Source: Desulfolinea sp050305405
Lineage (GTDB): Bacteria; Chloroflexota; Anaerolineae; Anaerolineales; Villigracilaceae
Assembly (NCBI GenBank): GCA_050305405.1
Contig: JBNLFG010000009.1
Location: 62,001 to 126,000 of the forward strand
DNA: 64,000 nt
Direction: 5' to 3'
The notes below the pieces were generated by a model, which did no database searches, was not told where the DNA came from, and worked only from the letters and a program-made list of their open reading frames with translations. The translations under genes were made by a program, and so were the position numbers. Below are positions 8,744 through 17,178 of the stretch, in pieces. Within the stretch, counting starts at the first letter, position 1, and every line of letters starts with the position of its first letter.

Positions 8744-10066
8744 TTAGAATTCTTTATCGGCACTCACATCCAAGATCGCCAAGCCTGTGACGATTTTCGG
8801 ATAGAAATCAGTTGACTTTTGGGGCATTTTCTCGTCGTCGGCGGTGCAGGCTGTGATCTGATCCATGCGGGTGGCGTTGACGATGAAGAGGAAGGCTGTC
8901 TCTTCGGCGGTAGCACGCTCGTAGCCAAGATCAGGCTCACGCAGGTATTCGACACCTTCCTTGGCGTCAATCGTCGCTTCGCTGATTCCCATGATGTGCT
9001 CAAGAATGAGTTTATGCAGAATACTGGCATCGAGAGTTTGCCAGCTCTTTGTTCGGGACGGGGCAAGCTCCTCCATAATGGCAGCAGATTTCAGGTCAAG
9101 GGCGTAGATGCCACTCTTGGTCACCATGCCGAAGCTGCCCATTTCGCCGATCTTGCTATTCATGCGGGCTTCCAGCGCGGCGCGGTCTGCCACTTTTTCG
9201 ATCTCAAAATATTCGGCGGCTTTCTCCAAAACTTCATCCACGCTCATCTGTTTATAGTCGAAAATCAGGCGGTGAGTCGGCAAAATGGTGAGGCCCGGGT
9301 TGCTCATACTGACGAGCGCAACCAAGAGGTAGTTGAAGGCGGCATCAGCGGGCGCGTTGGGGAATTTGGCACGTTGCTCATCACGATAGGTGATCGCAGT
9401 CTCGTAGCGGTGATGCCCGTCAGCGATGATGAGGCCGGTTTTGGGCGCCATCTCGGTTTGTACAGCAGCAAGCACGTCTTCATCGGTGACAACCCAGAGC
9501 ATTTGGCGCACGTCTTTCTCGAAGAGTTCACGCACGTCCACATCCGGTTCGCGCTGGATGGCGGCATCAAGAATGGCGTCGATTTTATTTTCGGCATCGG
9601 GGTAGAGGATGAAGATATTGCCATAATAGGCTTCAGTAGCGCGCGTGAGCATCAAACGATCCATTTTGGGACCATCGTGAGTTTTCTCGTGCGGCAAAAC
9701 AATGCCTTCTTCAAAGCGTGCTAATTCGAGCGCAGAGATCATCGCCTTGCGGACGACGGTCTCGCCATTAAGGGTAAATTCCTGATGGTAAACGTAGAGG
9801 GCAGGTTTTTCTTCATATTGCAAAACACCCTCGGCAAGCCATTTGCTCAGAAATGCTTGTGCGCGGGTGTAGACGTTCTCGTTGACGTGATCGCCTTCGA
9901 ACTCTTTGCCTTTGATCATACGCACGACGTTATATTCATTTAGGTCGTAGTATTTCTCTTGCAAGCCATGCCGTACGCGGTCGTAGGGCTGGCTGATAAC
10001 GCTGGCGATGTCGCCGACTTTTTCGGGGTTGTAGCGGATGCCGTTAAAGGGTTTTAACTTTGCCAT
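8744..10066 (-). CDS. DUF1015 family protein
   Basis: 440 residues, the usual family length. The start is the ATG at 10066 (MAKLKPFNG), preceded by GGAG; the frame continues 14 codons upstream without a ribosome-binding site. Family landmarks are the N-terminal PFNGIRYNPEKVG, SQPYDRV, VLPHEKTHDGPK and ADGHHRYETA (about 9405-9425). It lies downstream of serA and a class-V aminotransferase on the same strand. DUF1015 genes occur next to serine-biosynthesis genes in several bacterial groups, and a role in that pathway is a reasonable inference here, but the sequence does not prove any reaction. No membrane segment or signal peptide is present. Confidence 0.85.
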   Translation of the reverse strand: MAKLKPFNGIRYNPEKVGDIASVISQPYDRVRHGLQEKYYDLNEYNVVRMIKGKEFEGDHVNENVYTRAQAFLSKWLAEGVLQYEEKPALYVYHQEFTLNGETVVRKAMISALELARFEEGIVLPHEKTHDGPKMDRLMLTRATEAYYGNIFILYPDAENKIDAILDAAIQREPDVDVRELFEKDVRQMLWVVTDEDVLAAVQTEMAPKTGLIIADGHHRYETAITYRDEQRAKFPNAPADAAFNYLLVALVSMSNPGLTILPTHRLIFDYKQMSVDEVLEKAAEYFEIEKVADRAALEARMNSKIGEMGSFGMVTKSGIYALDLKSAAIMEELAPSRTKSWQTLDASILHKLILEHIMGISEATIDAKEGVEYLREPDLGYERATAEETAFLFIVNATRMDQITACTADDEKMPQKSTDFYPKIVTGLAILDVSADKEF

Positions 10067-10082
10067 TTTTTCTCCAGTTTTT

Positions 10083-10150
10083 AAACCGCCAAGCGCGAAG
10101 AGCGCCAAGTTTTCAGATAAGGAGAAAAACTTGGCGCCTTGGCGGAGTGA
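10083..10150. repeat. Nested inverted repeat between DUF1015 gene and serA
   Basis: Two complementary blocks are arranged around a short loop: CCGCCAAG...GCGCCAAGTTTT on the left and AAAACTTGGCGC...CTTGGCGG on the right. The outer and inner stems can form a long hairpin with an internal bulge. It fills most of the gap between two genes of one operon. There is no T run, so it is better seen as a dispersed palindromic repeat or a mRNA-processing hairpin than as a terminator. Confidence 0.7.
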
Positions 10151-10153
10151 ATT

Positions 10154-11050
10154 TTATTTTAGTGCCTTGATGACCTGTTGGGCGGTTTCTGCACCTACGC
10201 GGGCTGCGGCTTCTTTGGTACCGGCGCCGACATGCGGAGAACCGATTACTTGTGGAAGCGTGTAGAGTTTATGCCCCTTGCTGGGCTCTTCGGCGTAAAC
10301 ATCGAGAGCTACACCGGCAACTTTACCGTTTTCAATTGCCGCAAAAAGTGCATCTTCATCAATCGTGCCACCACGCCCACAATTGACGATATAAACACCA
10401 TCCTTCATTTTGGCAAGGGCATCTGCATCAATAATATTGTGGGTTGTGTCAGTATGCGGAACATGCAAACTGATGTAGTCAGCACGTGCAAAGAGGTCAT
10501 CCAAAGAGACCAGGTCGATCCCATAAAATGGCTCAACATAAGGATCGTAAGCAATGACGTCCATCTCCATCGCTCTGGCACGGTGACCAACACCCTGTCC
10601 AATATGTCCACAGCCAATCAAACCAAGAGTCTTTCCGCCAATTTCACTGCCCTTGAAGGATTTTTTCGCCCATTCACCGGCTTTCATGGAGGCAGTCATC
10701 TGCGGGATATGGCGCGCCAACGCAAAGATATAGCCAATCGCTAACTCGGCGACAGCATCTGTCGAAGCGGTCGGGGTATTGAGCACCTGAATACCATTCG
10801 AGCGGGCATAGTCCACATCAATATTATCCAAGCCGACGCCACCACGTACAATGGCTTTCAGATTGGTGGCAGCGTCAATGAGGGCTTCGCGCACTTTGGT
10901 ACGGCTGCGCACAACGAAAACATCGTATTCAGCAGCGACTTCCATCAATTCTTCGGGGGTAATATCGGGACGATTAACAACTTCGATCCCGGCCTCGGCA
11001 ATCGTATCCAGCGCAGATTGATCTGTTGCGTCACAAATTAATACTTTCAT
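10154..11050 (-). CDS. serA: D-3-phosphoglycerate dehydrogenase, short form without ACT domain
   Basis: 298 residues of the D-isomer 2-hydroxyacid dehydrogenase family. It has the Rossmann motif GLIGCGHIGQG (143-153), the substrate loop VRGGVGLDNID (68-78) and the catalytic triad Arg226 (NCGRGG), Glu255 (AEEP) and His273 (SPHVGAGT). SerA oxidises 3-phosphoglycerate to 3-phosphohydroxypyruvate with NAD. The protein ends right after the catalytic domain, so it lacks the regulatory ACT domain that mediates serine feedback in longer SerA types. Its place between an aminotransferase and DUF1015 supports SerA over hydroxypyruvate reductase or another 2-hydroxyacid dehydrogenase, which cannot be excluded from motifs alone. 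Confidence 0.85.
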   Translation of the reverse strand: MKVLICDATDQSALDTIAEAGIEVVNRPDITPEELMEVAAEYDVFVVRSRTKVREALIDAATNLKAIVRGGVGLDNIDVDYARSNGIQVLNTPTASTDAVAELAIGYIFALARHIPQMTASMKAGEWAKKSFKGSEIGGKTLGLIGCGHIGQGVGHRARAMEMDVIAYDPYVEPFYGIDLVSLDDLFARADYISLHVPHTDTTHNIIDADALAKMKDGVYIVNCGRGGTIDEDALFAAIENGKVAGVALDVYAEEPSKGHKLYTLPQVIGSPHVGAGTKEAAARVGAETAQQVIKALK

Positions 11051-11071
11051 TTTTTATTTACCTTTTCTCTA

Positions 11072-11193
11072 ATTCCTGAGCGGGGCAACCGACAGGGAGC
11101 GCAGTCGAAGGACAGAGTTGAAAAGCCGCTCTTGCCCCTGCAGGGCACACGTCAACTGCGACTTCGCATCGCTACATCTCCGCTCAGAGACTG
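11072..11193. repeat. Palindromic dispersed repeat, family A, copy 1
   Basis: Begins TTCCTGAGCGGG and ends CTCCGCTCAGAGACTG; internal GTCGAAGGACAG and AAAAGCCGCTCTT blocks match the copies at 42516, 48782 and 63301. It lies between serA and the upstream aminotransferase gene, ending 3 bases from the aminotransferase stop codon. Confidence 0.8.
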
Positions 11194-11196
11194 ATC

Positions 11197-12270
11197 TTAT
11201 TCAAGACCAAGAATATCTTCGATCTGGTCAGTCAGCCACTTCAGGTCTTCCACTTGCAAATCGCCCATGTGAGCAATGCGGAAGGCCTTCTCTTTCAGAT
11301 TGCCATAACCATTTGAGAGCATGGCACCGCGTTTAGCGAGTTCCTTGTTCAAATCAGCAACACTGATACCGCGCGTATTGCGGATATTTGTGACGGTCGG
11401 CGAAAGGTATTTTTCGTCGGCAGCGTAAAGCTCGAAGTATTTGCGCGCCCAATCCTGAACGTATTTAGCCATTTCAAGATGGCGGGCAAAGCGATTTTCA
11501 ACACCTTCTTCAAGGATACGGTCCATTTGAACGTTGAGGGCATTGATGAGACTAATTGCCGGAGTCGCGGGCGTCTGATTCTTGATGGCTTTGCCTTCGA
11601 GGGCAACAAAGTCGAAGTAGTAGCCTTTGTTAGCGGTGGTTTCTGAACGGGCATAGGCTGCATCACTAACGGAGACAACACAAAGTCCGGGCGGGAGCGC
11701 GAAGGCTTTCTGTGTCCCGGCGAGGACGACATCCAAATCCCATTCATCGACACGTAATTCGGCACCAGACATGATGCTGACCGCATCCACAAGCACGAGC
11801 ACACCCGGGTATTTGGCTTTGACCAACGCAGCGATCTCTTTGATGGGGTTGGTGACACCGGTCGAGGTCTCGTTGTAGGTGATACAAACGGAATCAAACC
11901 CACCATGCGCGAGATACTCATCCACCATTTCGGGGGTGATCGCTTCGCCGGGTTCAACCTTGATAACCTCGGTCTCTTTGCCGTTTGCGGTAGCAATCTG
12001 CGCCCAACGTTTGGAGAATGCGCCGCAGTCGGTCATGAGGGCTTTGGTTTGCACACAGTTGCGAATCGCGCCTTCCATCATGCCCGTCGAGGATGATGTG
12101 GACAGGTAAATGCGTCCGTCGGTGTAGAGCAGTTTTTTGAGTTTTTCAACAACTGCCCCATGTAGTTCTGCATAAAGCGGATCACGATGACCGATCATAG
12201 GAACAGCCATTGCTTCGAGGACTTCGTCCACAACGTGCGTAGGACCAGGGATGAACAATTTTTTATACAC
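11197..12270 (-). CDS. Class-V aminotransferase (serine/alanine-glyoxylate type), probable phosphoserine aminotransferase
   Basis: A PLP enzyme of fold type I. The start is taken as GTG at 12270 (VYKKLFIPGPTHV), because GGAGG lies 5 bases upstream; a TTG four codons earlier is less likely. This gives 357 residues. Numbering from that TTG, Asp166 (VLVDAVS) should contact the PLP ring nitrogen and Lys192 (GTQKAFALPPG) forms the Schiff base; the N-terminal FIPGPT and GHRD motifs are typical. Class-V enzymes of this type transaminate serine, alanine, glyoxylate or 3-phosphohydroxypyruvate. The serA gene downstream makes phosphoserine formation the likely role. No serB-type phosphatase gene is seen in the window. 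Confidence 0.82.
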   Translation of the reverse strand: MYKKLFIPGPTHVVDEVLEAMAVPMIGHRDPLYAELHGAVVEKLKKLLYTDGRIYLSTSSSTGMMEGAIRNCVQTKALMTDCGAFSKRWAQIATANGKETEVIKVEPGEAITPEMVDEYLAHGGFDSVCITYNETSTGVTNPIKEIAALVKAKYPGVLVLVDAVSIMSGAELRVDEWDLDVVLAGTQKAFALPPGLCVVSVSDAAYARSETTANKGYYFDFVALEGKAIKNQTPATPAISLINALNVQMDRILEEGVENRFARHLEMAKYVQDWARKYFELYAADEKYLSPTVTNIRNTRGISVADLNKELAKRGAMLSNGYGNLKEKAFRIAHMGDLQVEDLKWLTDQIEDILGLE

Positions 12271-12499
12271 AGGAACCTCCAACTTGCTTTAAAATCGAAT
12301 GTGGTTTCTTAAATTTGTCAGACAACTTACAGCATTTATTATAACTTAATTCACAATCCAAAGAAGCGATGATCGGCATGAAAAAGACATGAAATTCGTT
12401 TAGGAAATATGGGTGAAAGATTACGCTAGTAAAGCGTTGTTTTTTCGTACTTCTCTGTGTATACTGGGGCATCTAACCACTAATCGAAAGGATTTAACT

Positions 12500-13225
12500 A
12501 TGAAGAAAACTCGCATTATTATCCTGCTCGCTTTGGCATTGTTTCTGATGTTGGCGTGCAGTGTCTTCTCTGGTGCCACCGAACCGAACGATGCTCCCGT
12601 AGCAGATGCGCCTGCAGCAAATCCCCCCGCAAACGAAGCACCCGCAGCAGAGGCCCCCGCCAGTAATATTCTTTTCCAGGATGATTTCTCAGACAGTAAC
12701 AGTGGCTGGGATCGCGCCGACTGGGACAGCGGGATCACCGACTACAACAGCGGTAGCTACCAAATGTTGGTTAAAGTGCCCAGTTACGATATTTGGGCAA
12801 ACCCCGGCCAATACTTTGATGGCGACGTGCGCGTGGAAGTAGATGCAACCAAGGTCGCCGGTGAAACCGACGATGATTATGGCTTGATCTGCCGCTACAG
12901 CGGAGAACCTTCCGCCCCGAATTACTACTACTTCATCATCAGCAGCGATGGTTTCGCCGTGATCGGCAAAGTAACTGGTGGTGAGAACGCTTATATCTCT
13001 GACGAGAAGATGCAGCCCAGCGATGCCATCATCCAAGGCGCAGCAACAAACAAATTACGCGCAGACTGCATCGGCAGCACCCTGACCTTTTACGTAAATG
13101 GACAAGAAGCTGTCTCTGCCAGCGACGCAGACTTTACCAGCGGAGATGTTGGTCTTGTTGCCGGCACATTCGACATTCCCTCGGCTGAGTTTTCCTTCGA
13201 TAATCTGGTTGTCACACGCCCGTAA
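12500..13225 (+). CDS. Lipoprotein with concanavalin-like beta-sandwich domain
   Basis: 241 residues. The start at 12500 (MKKTRIIILL) follows AAAGGA; the open frame extends 29 codons upstream without support. A signal peptide ends in the lipobox LMLAC, then an Ala/Pro/Glu-rich linker (about 25-60). The folded part (about 62-241) starts with FQDDFSDSNSGWD and ends with SFDNLVV, the pattern of DUF1080/LamG-like jelly rolls that often bind carbohydrate or act as glycoside-binding modules. No catalytic residues are recognised. A paralogue with the same domain lies convergently at 13305-13934. Confidence 0.8.
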   Translation: MKKTRIIILLALALFLMLACSVFSGATEPNDAPVADAPAANPPANEAPAAEAPASNILFQDDFSDSNSGWDRADWDSGITDYNSGSYQMLVKVPSYDIWANPGQYFDGDVRVEVDATKVAGETDDDYGLICRYSGEPSAPNYYYFIISSDGFAVIGKVTGGENAYISDEKMQPSDAIIQGAATNKLRADCIGSTLTFYVNGQEAVSASDADFTSGDVGLVAGTFDIPSAEFSFDNLVVTRP

Positions 13226-13267
13226 AAAAACAACTGCCCTTTAAAAGAGCAGTCGCAAAATATAGTA

Positions 13268-13306
13268 CGAAAAAGGGTTCGGAGAAATCTCCGAACCCTT
13301 TTTCTT
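13268..13306. terminator. Bidirectional terminator between two paralogous lipoprotein genes
   Basis: Long perfect hairpin AAAGGGTTCGGAGA / TCTCCGAACCCTTT with A and T tracts on both sides, so it can end transcripts from either strand. A weaker stem (ACTGC / GCAGT) lies just before it at about 13230-13255. Confidence 0.85.
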
Positions 13307-13934
13307 ATGGCTGCAAAACCTTAAAATCATCAAAAAGTACATCCAAGCCCCCCTCTTCAAAAGTCCCAGCCAAGAAACCGACATCCCCTTCTTTAAAATC
13401 CATATCTTCAACCATTGCGACAGGCGCATCATTAACATAAAAGCGCAGTGTGCTCCCCTGGCATTCAGCGCGCAAATGATTGATCGAAATCCCGGTTTGG
13501 ATCGCGCTCGCATATTTCATTGCGTCCTGTCCAAGCAGAGATTGAACGCCATCTTTAATTTTCCCAATCGCATAATAACCGTCCGTGCTAATTACAAAAA
13601 AGTAATAATTAAGGTCATCGCGGTAACGACAAATCACACCCAAGCGATTTTCTGCTGGTCCAGAATATTGCAAAGCATCCACTTCGATACGCACATCATC
13701 AAAATTCTGCCCGGCGGTCGTCCAGTAATTCAGATTTGGCTCGCGGATATAAAAGCGGAAGCCACCCGCGTTATAGTCCATCACCCCACTATCATTGACG
13801 AGATGCGTCCAACTATTCTCGCGCGTCGAGAAATCATCCGCAAAAATAACGTCTCCGGTTAAAAGAACGGGGTTGGTTTGGCAGGCCGCCAAAACCAAAG
13901 AAACCGAAAAGAACATCATCAAAAACCGTTTCAT
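13305..13934 (-). CDS. Lipoprotein paralogue with concanavalin-like domain
   Basis: 209 residues. Signal peptide with lipobox LVLAAC (Cys18), a very short linker, then a domain from FADDFSTRENSW to LFDDFKVL. Shared landmarks with the protein at 12500-13225 are DDFS...W, DVRIEVDA, GVICRYRD, YYFFVISTDGYYAIGK, LRAECQGSTLRFYVN and GDVGFLAGTF. The two genes are convergent and share a terminator, so they are diverged duplicates. It may bind a sugar or other ligand on the cell surface; no catalytic site is evident. The downstream end touches the shared hairpin. Confidence 0.8.
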   Translation of the reverse strand: MKRFLMMFFSVSLVLAACQTNPVLLTGDVIFADDFSTRENSWTHLVNDSGVMDYNAGGFRFYIREPNLNYWTTAGQNFDDVRIEVDALQYSGPAENRLGVICRYRDDLNYYFFVISTDGYYAIGKIKDGVQSLLGQDAMKYASAIQTGISINHLRAECQGSTLRFYVNDAPVAMVEDMDFKEGDVGFLAGTFEEGGLDVLFDDFKVLQP

Positions 13935-13943
13935 AGATCACCA

Positions 13944-15365
13944 TCATTCCTGAAAATATTCGTCAAGCAAACGAGTAGCGTCGGCGCCGGCTGCATCATT
14001 TGGGGCCAGTTGCTGCGCCCGCCGGAGCGATGCCTGCGCCAAGCCGCGATGCCCGCGCTGAAGATAGAGCATCCCCAAATGCAGGTGTGCAGGAGCGTAA
14101 TCTTCATTCAATGCCAGAGAACGCAGAAACTGACGTTCAGCATTTTCATCACGCTCCAAACCAAAGTAAACCAAACCCAATGTATCAATATACTGGGCTT
14201 CATCAGGCGCCAAAATAACCGCACGCCGTGCTGCTGAAACGCCCGTTTCTGCCAGATCATAACGATAATTAAAAGAAAACAAAGCCAATAACTGACGGTA
14301 CACGGGCTCTGTTGGCGCAAGCTCCACCGCTTTTTCGTAAGCGGCTAGCGCGGTCGGCAAGTCACCCTGTTCAGCATAGAGCGCCCCCAAAGAGGTATAC
14401 CAGGTCGGATTTTCGGGTTCAAGCTTAACCAATTTTTCAAAATCAAGCAAAGCGGACTCGAAATCGTTTTTACGCTGCCAATATAAACCACGCAGCGAAA
14501 GCAGGGGAACAGAATCAGGATTGATCGAAGCAGCTTTCTCAAAGGATGCCAGTGCATCTTCGCCAAGCTGATATTGAGCTTCCCCCAGCCATGCCCAGGT
14601 GGATGCGCTCTCAGGGTCGGCTTGGGTGGCGTTATCGAAAGCGGATGCCGCCAGTTGCCATTCTTCCGCCAACCCCAACCCGCGTCCGATCAGGATCAAC
14701 TTCTCGGCGGGGTCATCTTCTAACGATGCCAAATTCAGGGTCGTGCGCAAGGTCTCCACAACGGAAGCATATTGCTCGTCCAAGCGCGACGCGGTATTCA
14801 GTTCATTCAACGCGCGGGTTGGGTCATCCTGCATCAGTAAAAGCCCAGCACGATAATGAATATCCGAAAAATCACCCATTGAAAGCAGATCGCATCCAGA
14901 TGCATTTTTATGAAGCAAGGCTGTCAATAAATGCTCTCGCTCAAGATCATAATCACCCAACATGCGATATTCCCAGGCTATTTCAAGATAAAGCAGGGCG
15001 TGGTCTGGGTAATACGACAGCCCTTCTTCCCAAAATGTCAAGGGATTATCACTATAAGCCCCAAGATATGCCCAGCCGCATAAACCGAGACCGCCTCTTG
15101 CTTTGGCCTTTTCATATGCATGAAGCCCCTCATCAACCCAATCTACATAGATGTATAAATCTCCAGCTTCATTCCATAACTCAGGACGCCAAGGAAGCTG
15201 TTGGGCAGCCAACTCAAATTGCTGCGCCGCTTCAAGTGTGTTACCTGCTGCAAGAGCAGCACGTGCATTGCGTTCGTTTTGGTAGCCCATCACAATTGAT
15301 GGCGCAAAAACGAGCAGCGCCAAAAGCAGCAAAATGACAGGCATAGTAATAATAGGACGCTTCAT
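13944..15365 (-). CDS. Membrane-anchored tetratricopeptide repeat protein
   Basis: 473 residues from the ATG at 15365 (MKRPIITMPV). This start is chosen because a minus-strand TATAAT at 15378-15373 lies 7 bases before it, which would make a leaderless transcript; the longer open frame to 15515 runs into udk and the ATG at 15374 overlaps the -10 box. One N-terminal hydrophobic segment (about 4-28) anchors the protein, followed by about ten TPR units, clearest in the C-terminal half (ALAAYEKAVELAPTEPVYRQ, APAHLHLGMLYLQRGHRGLA). TPR proteins are scaffolds; no partner is evident. It is divergent from udk across a 38-base gap. Confidence 0.82.
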   Translation of the reverse strand: MKRPIITMPVILLLLALLVFAPSIVMGYQNERNARAALAAGNTLEAAQQFELAAQQLPWRPELWNEAGDLYIYVDWVDEGLHAYEKAKARGGLGLCGWAYLGAYSDNPLTFWEEGLSYYPDHALLYLEIAWEYRMLGDYDLEREHLLTALLHKNASGCDLLSMGDFSDIHYRAGLLLMQDDPTRALNELNTASRLDEQYASVVETLRTTLNLASLEDDPAEKLILIGRGLGLAEEWQLAASAFDNATQADPESASTWAWLGEAQYQLGEDALASFEKAASINPDSVPLLSLRGLYWQRKNDFESALLDFEKLVKLEPENPTWYTSLGALYAEQGDLPTALAAYEKAVELAPTEPVYRQLLALFSFNYRYDLAETGVSAARRAVILAPDEAQYIDTLGLVYFGLERDENAERQFLRSLALNEDYAPAHLHLGMLYLQRGHRGLAQASLRRAQQLAPNDAAGADATRLLDEYFQE

Positions 15366-15372
15366 GGCGTTC

Positions 15373-15397
15373 ATTATATACCGATACAGGGTATAAT
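15373..15397. promoter_or_regulatory. Divergent leaderless promoters for the TPR gene and udk
   Basis: Plus strand: TATAAT at 15392-15397, then 6 bases, then the udk ATG at 15404. Minus strand: TATAAT at 15378-15373, then 7 bases, then the ATG at 15365. At these distances transcription should start at or within a base or two of each start codon. No clear -35 hexamers and no ribosome-binding sites are visible. Confidence 0.6.
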
Positions 15398-15403
15398 GCG
15401 CCC

Positions 15404-16027
15404 ATGATTTCTCGACAAACGCCCCTCGTGATCGGCATTGCAGGCGGCTCAGGCTCCGGCAAGACCACAGTTGCGCAAGAGATCCTAAATCGCGTTGGCC
15501 CTGCACGGATTTCATTCCTGCAGCATGACGCCTATTACAAAGACCTGAGTGGTCTTCCCCCCGCGCAGCGAGCCGCCGTCAACTTCGATCATCCCAACTC
15601 CCTCGAAACAGAATTACTGATCGAACAGAGCCAAAGCCTAAAAGAAGAACAGCCTGTCAGCATCCCCATCTATGATTTTGCCAACCACCGCCGCACAGAA
15701 AAAAGTTTTGAAGTCTTGCCGCGCGGCGTAATTCTTGTTGAAGGCATTTTGATCTTTGCCGAACCAGATTTACGCGAGCTTTTCGACGTGAAGATATTCG
15801 TAGATACCGATGACGATATTCGCCTCATCCGCCGTATGCAACGTGACATCAGCGAGCGCGGACGCACGACCGAAAACGTCATCAAGCAATATATGACAAC
15901 CGTGCGCCCAATGCACCTTGAGTTTGTCGAGCCGTCCAAACGATACGCCGACGTCATCATTCCCGAAGGCGGCTTCAACACCGCCGCGCTGGATATGGTC
16001 GTCGCACGGATCGAGTCGCTTCTTTAA
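15404..16027 (+). CDS. udk: Uridine kinase
   Basis: 207 residues, normal length. The P-loop GGSGSGKT is at residues 14-21, followed by QHDAYYKD, NFDHPNSLET, the YDFANHRR substrate region, a Walker-B-like VILVEGILIF, and RRMQRDISERGR in the lid. Uridine kinase phosphorylates uridine and cytidine to UMP and CMP in pyrimidine salvage. It appears to be transcribed from its own leaderless promoter, divergent from the TPR gene; a repeat separates it from the cyclophilin gene downstream. Confidence 0.93.
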   Translation: MISRQTPLVIGIAGGSGSGKTTVAQEILNRVGPARISFLQHDAYYKDLSGLPPAQRAAVNFDHPNSLETELLIEQSQSLKEEQPVSIPIYDFANHRRTEKSFEVLPRGVILVEGILIFAEPDLRELFDVKIFVDTDDDIRLIRRMQRDISERGRTTENVIKQYMTTVRPMHLEFVEPSKRYADVIIPEGGFNTAALDMVVARIESLL

Positions 16028-16028
16028 A

Positions 16029-16089
16029 TTTGTAGTAAGGGCTTCACAGCCCTTATCATTGCACAAAACGACTAAAGTCGTTACTACAA
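16029..16089. repeat. Palindromic dispersed repeat, family B, copy 1
   Basis: Starts TTTGTAGTAAGG and ends TTACTACAAA, with internal GACTAAAGTCG. Related copies are at 55354-55406 (complete) and about 40041-40074 (right half only). Confidence 0.75.
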
Positions 16090-16142
16090 AGGTTATTATT
16101 TAGAGACACACCACAATGTTCAAAAAACTGAAAGGATTATTT

Positions 16143-16628
16143 ATGTCTGCAAAACAATGGGCCTCAGCCCCCGATATGGCGATTGACCCCGCCAAGAAAT
16201 ACACCGCTACTGTCTCCACCGACAAAGGCGATATGGTTATTGAACTCTTCGCCGACAAGACCCCGAAGACCGTCAACAACTTTGTCTTCCTCGCCCGCGA
16301 AGGCTTTTACGATAATATAACTTTCCACCGCGTAATCAGCGATTTCATGGCACAAGGTGGCGATCCCACCGGCACCGGCAGAGGCGGCCCCGGCTATCGC
16401 TTTGCTGACGAATTCCATCCCGAATTGAAGCACGATAAGCCCGGCATTCTCTCCATGGCAAATGCAGGCCCCGGCACGAACGGCTCGCAATTTTTCATCA
16501 CCCATGTCCCCACGCCCCATCTTGACAACCGCCACAGCGTCTTTGGGCAAGTGACCGAGGGCATGGACGTGCTCATGGCCGTTGGTGTTGGTACAAAAAT
16601 CTCGACAATAACCATCACAGAAGCTTAA
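16143..16628 (+). CDS. Cyclophilin-type peptidyl-prolyl cis-trans isomerase
   Basis: 161 residues from ATG at 16143, chosen because AAAGG lies 7 bases upstream; an in-frame ATG at 16116 would add nine residues but has no clear ribosome-binding site. Cyclophilin motifs are FHRVISDFMAQGGDPTGTG, the active-site Arg in FHRV, and GSQFFIT...HLDNRHSVFG. There is no signal peptide, so it works in the cytoplasm as a folding catalyst. It lies just upstream of a membrane protein and a two-component system, perhaps in one transcript. Confidence 0.9.
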   Translation: MSAKQWASAPDMAIDPAKKYTATVSTDKGDMVIELFADKTPKTVNNFVFLAREGFYDNITFHRVISDFMAQGGDPTGTGRGGPGYRFADEFHPELKHDKPGILSMANAGPGTNGSQFFITHVPTPHLDNRHSVFGQVTEGMDVLMAVGVGTKISTITITEA

Positions 16629-16634
16629 TACCTT

Positions 16635-17174
16635 ATGTCGAAAGAACGCCGCTTAGCCCTCCTGCGCATTCTGAGTTTACTTGCAGTGGTGGGGCTAAGC
16701 GCGTTTATTTTTTCCATCCGCAATCAAGTCGAAAGCTTTGCCGCTTACGGATACCCGGGCGTTTTCCTGATTGCTCTGCTCTCTAACGCCACCGTGCTCC
16801 TCCCCGCCCCGGGCGTGGCCGTCATTTTTGCGATGGGCAGCATATTTCATCCCCTTGGGGTGGGATTAGCCGCCGCGATGGGCGGCGCACTTGGTGAGCT
16901 TTCCGGTTATTTGGCAGGATTTAGCGGACAAGCCATCGTCGAGCGGATGGATATCTACGAACGGATTCACCCCTGGGTCGAAAAGTACGGGACGCTCGCG
17001 ATCCTGATCTTGGCAGCGGTACCCAATCCTTTTTTCGACCTTGCAGGGATTGCCGCTGGAGTCACAAAAATCCCCCTGCTTCAATTTCTGCTCGCCTGCT
17101 GGGTTGGTCAAACCATTAAGATGACCGCTTTTGCCTATGCTGGCGCAGCTTCTCTGAATTGGCTTTTCACTTAA
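16635..17174 (+). CDS. VTT-domain (DedA/SNARE-associated type) membrane protein
   Basis: 179 residues with about four to five hydrophobic segments. The family motif region is GYPGVFLIALLSNATVLLPA (about 39-58), then GAxGGALGELSGYLAG-like packing and a C-terminal region with AAVPNPFFDLAGIAAG. VTT proteins are thought to move or scramble lipids, or affect membrane homeostasis. It starts 6 bases after the cyclophilin gene and ends 4 bases before the sensor kinase gene. Confidence 0.8.
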   Translation: MSKERRLALLRILSLLAVVGLSAFIFSIRNQVESFAAYGYPGVFLIALLSNATVLLPAPGVAVIFAMGSIFHPLGVGLAAAMGGALGELSGYLAGFSGQAIVERMDIYERIHPWVEKYGTLAILILAAVPNPFFDLAGIAAGVTKIPLLQFLLACWVGQTIKMTAFAYAGAASLNWLFT

Positions 17175-17178
17175 ACGT

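Noticed and set aside
8819..9724. A 301-codon open frame on the plus strand
   Set aside because: Antisense to the DUF1015 gene, which has its own ribosome-binding site and family motifs.
11829..12109. Plus-strand frames inside the aminotransferase gene
   Set aside because: Shadows of the minus-strand gene, with no start signals or motifs.
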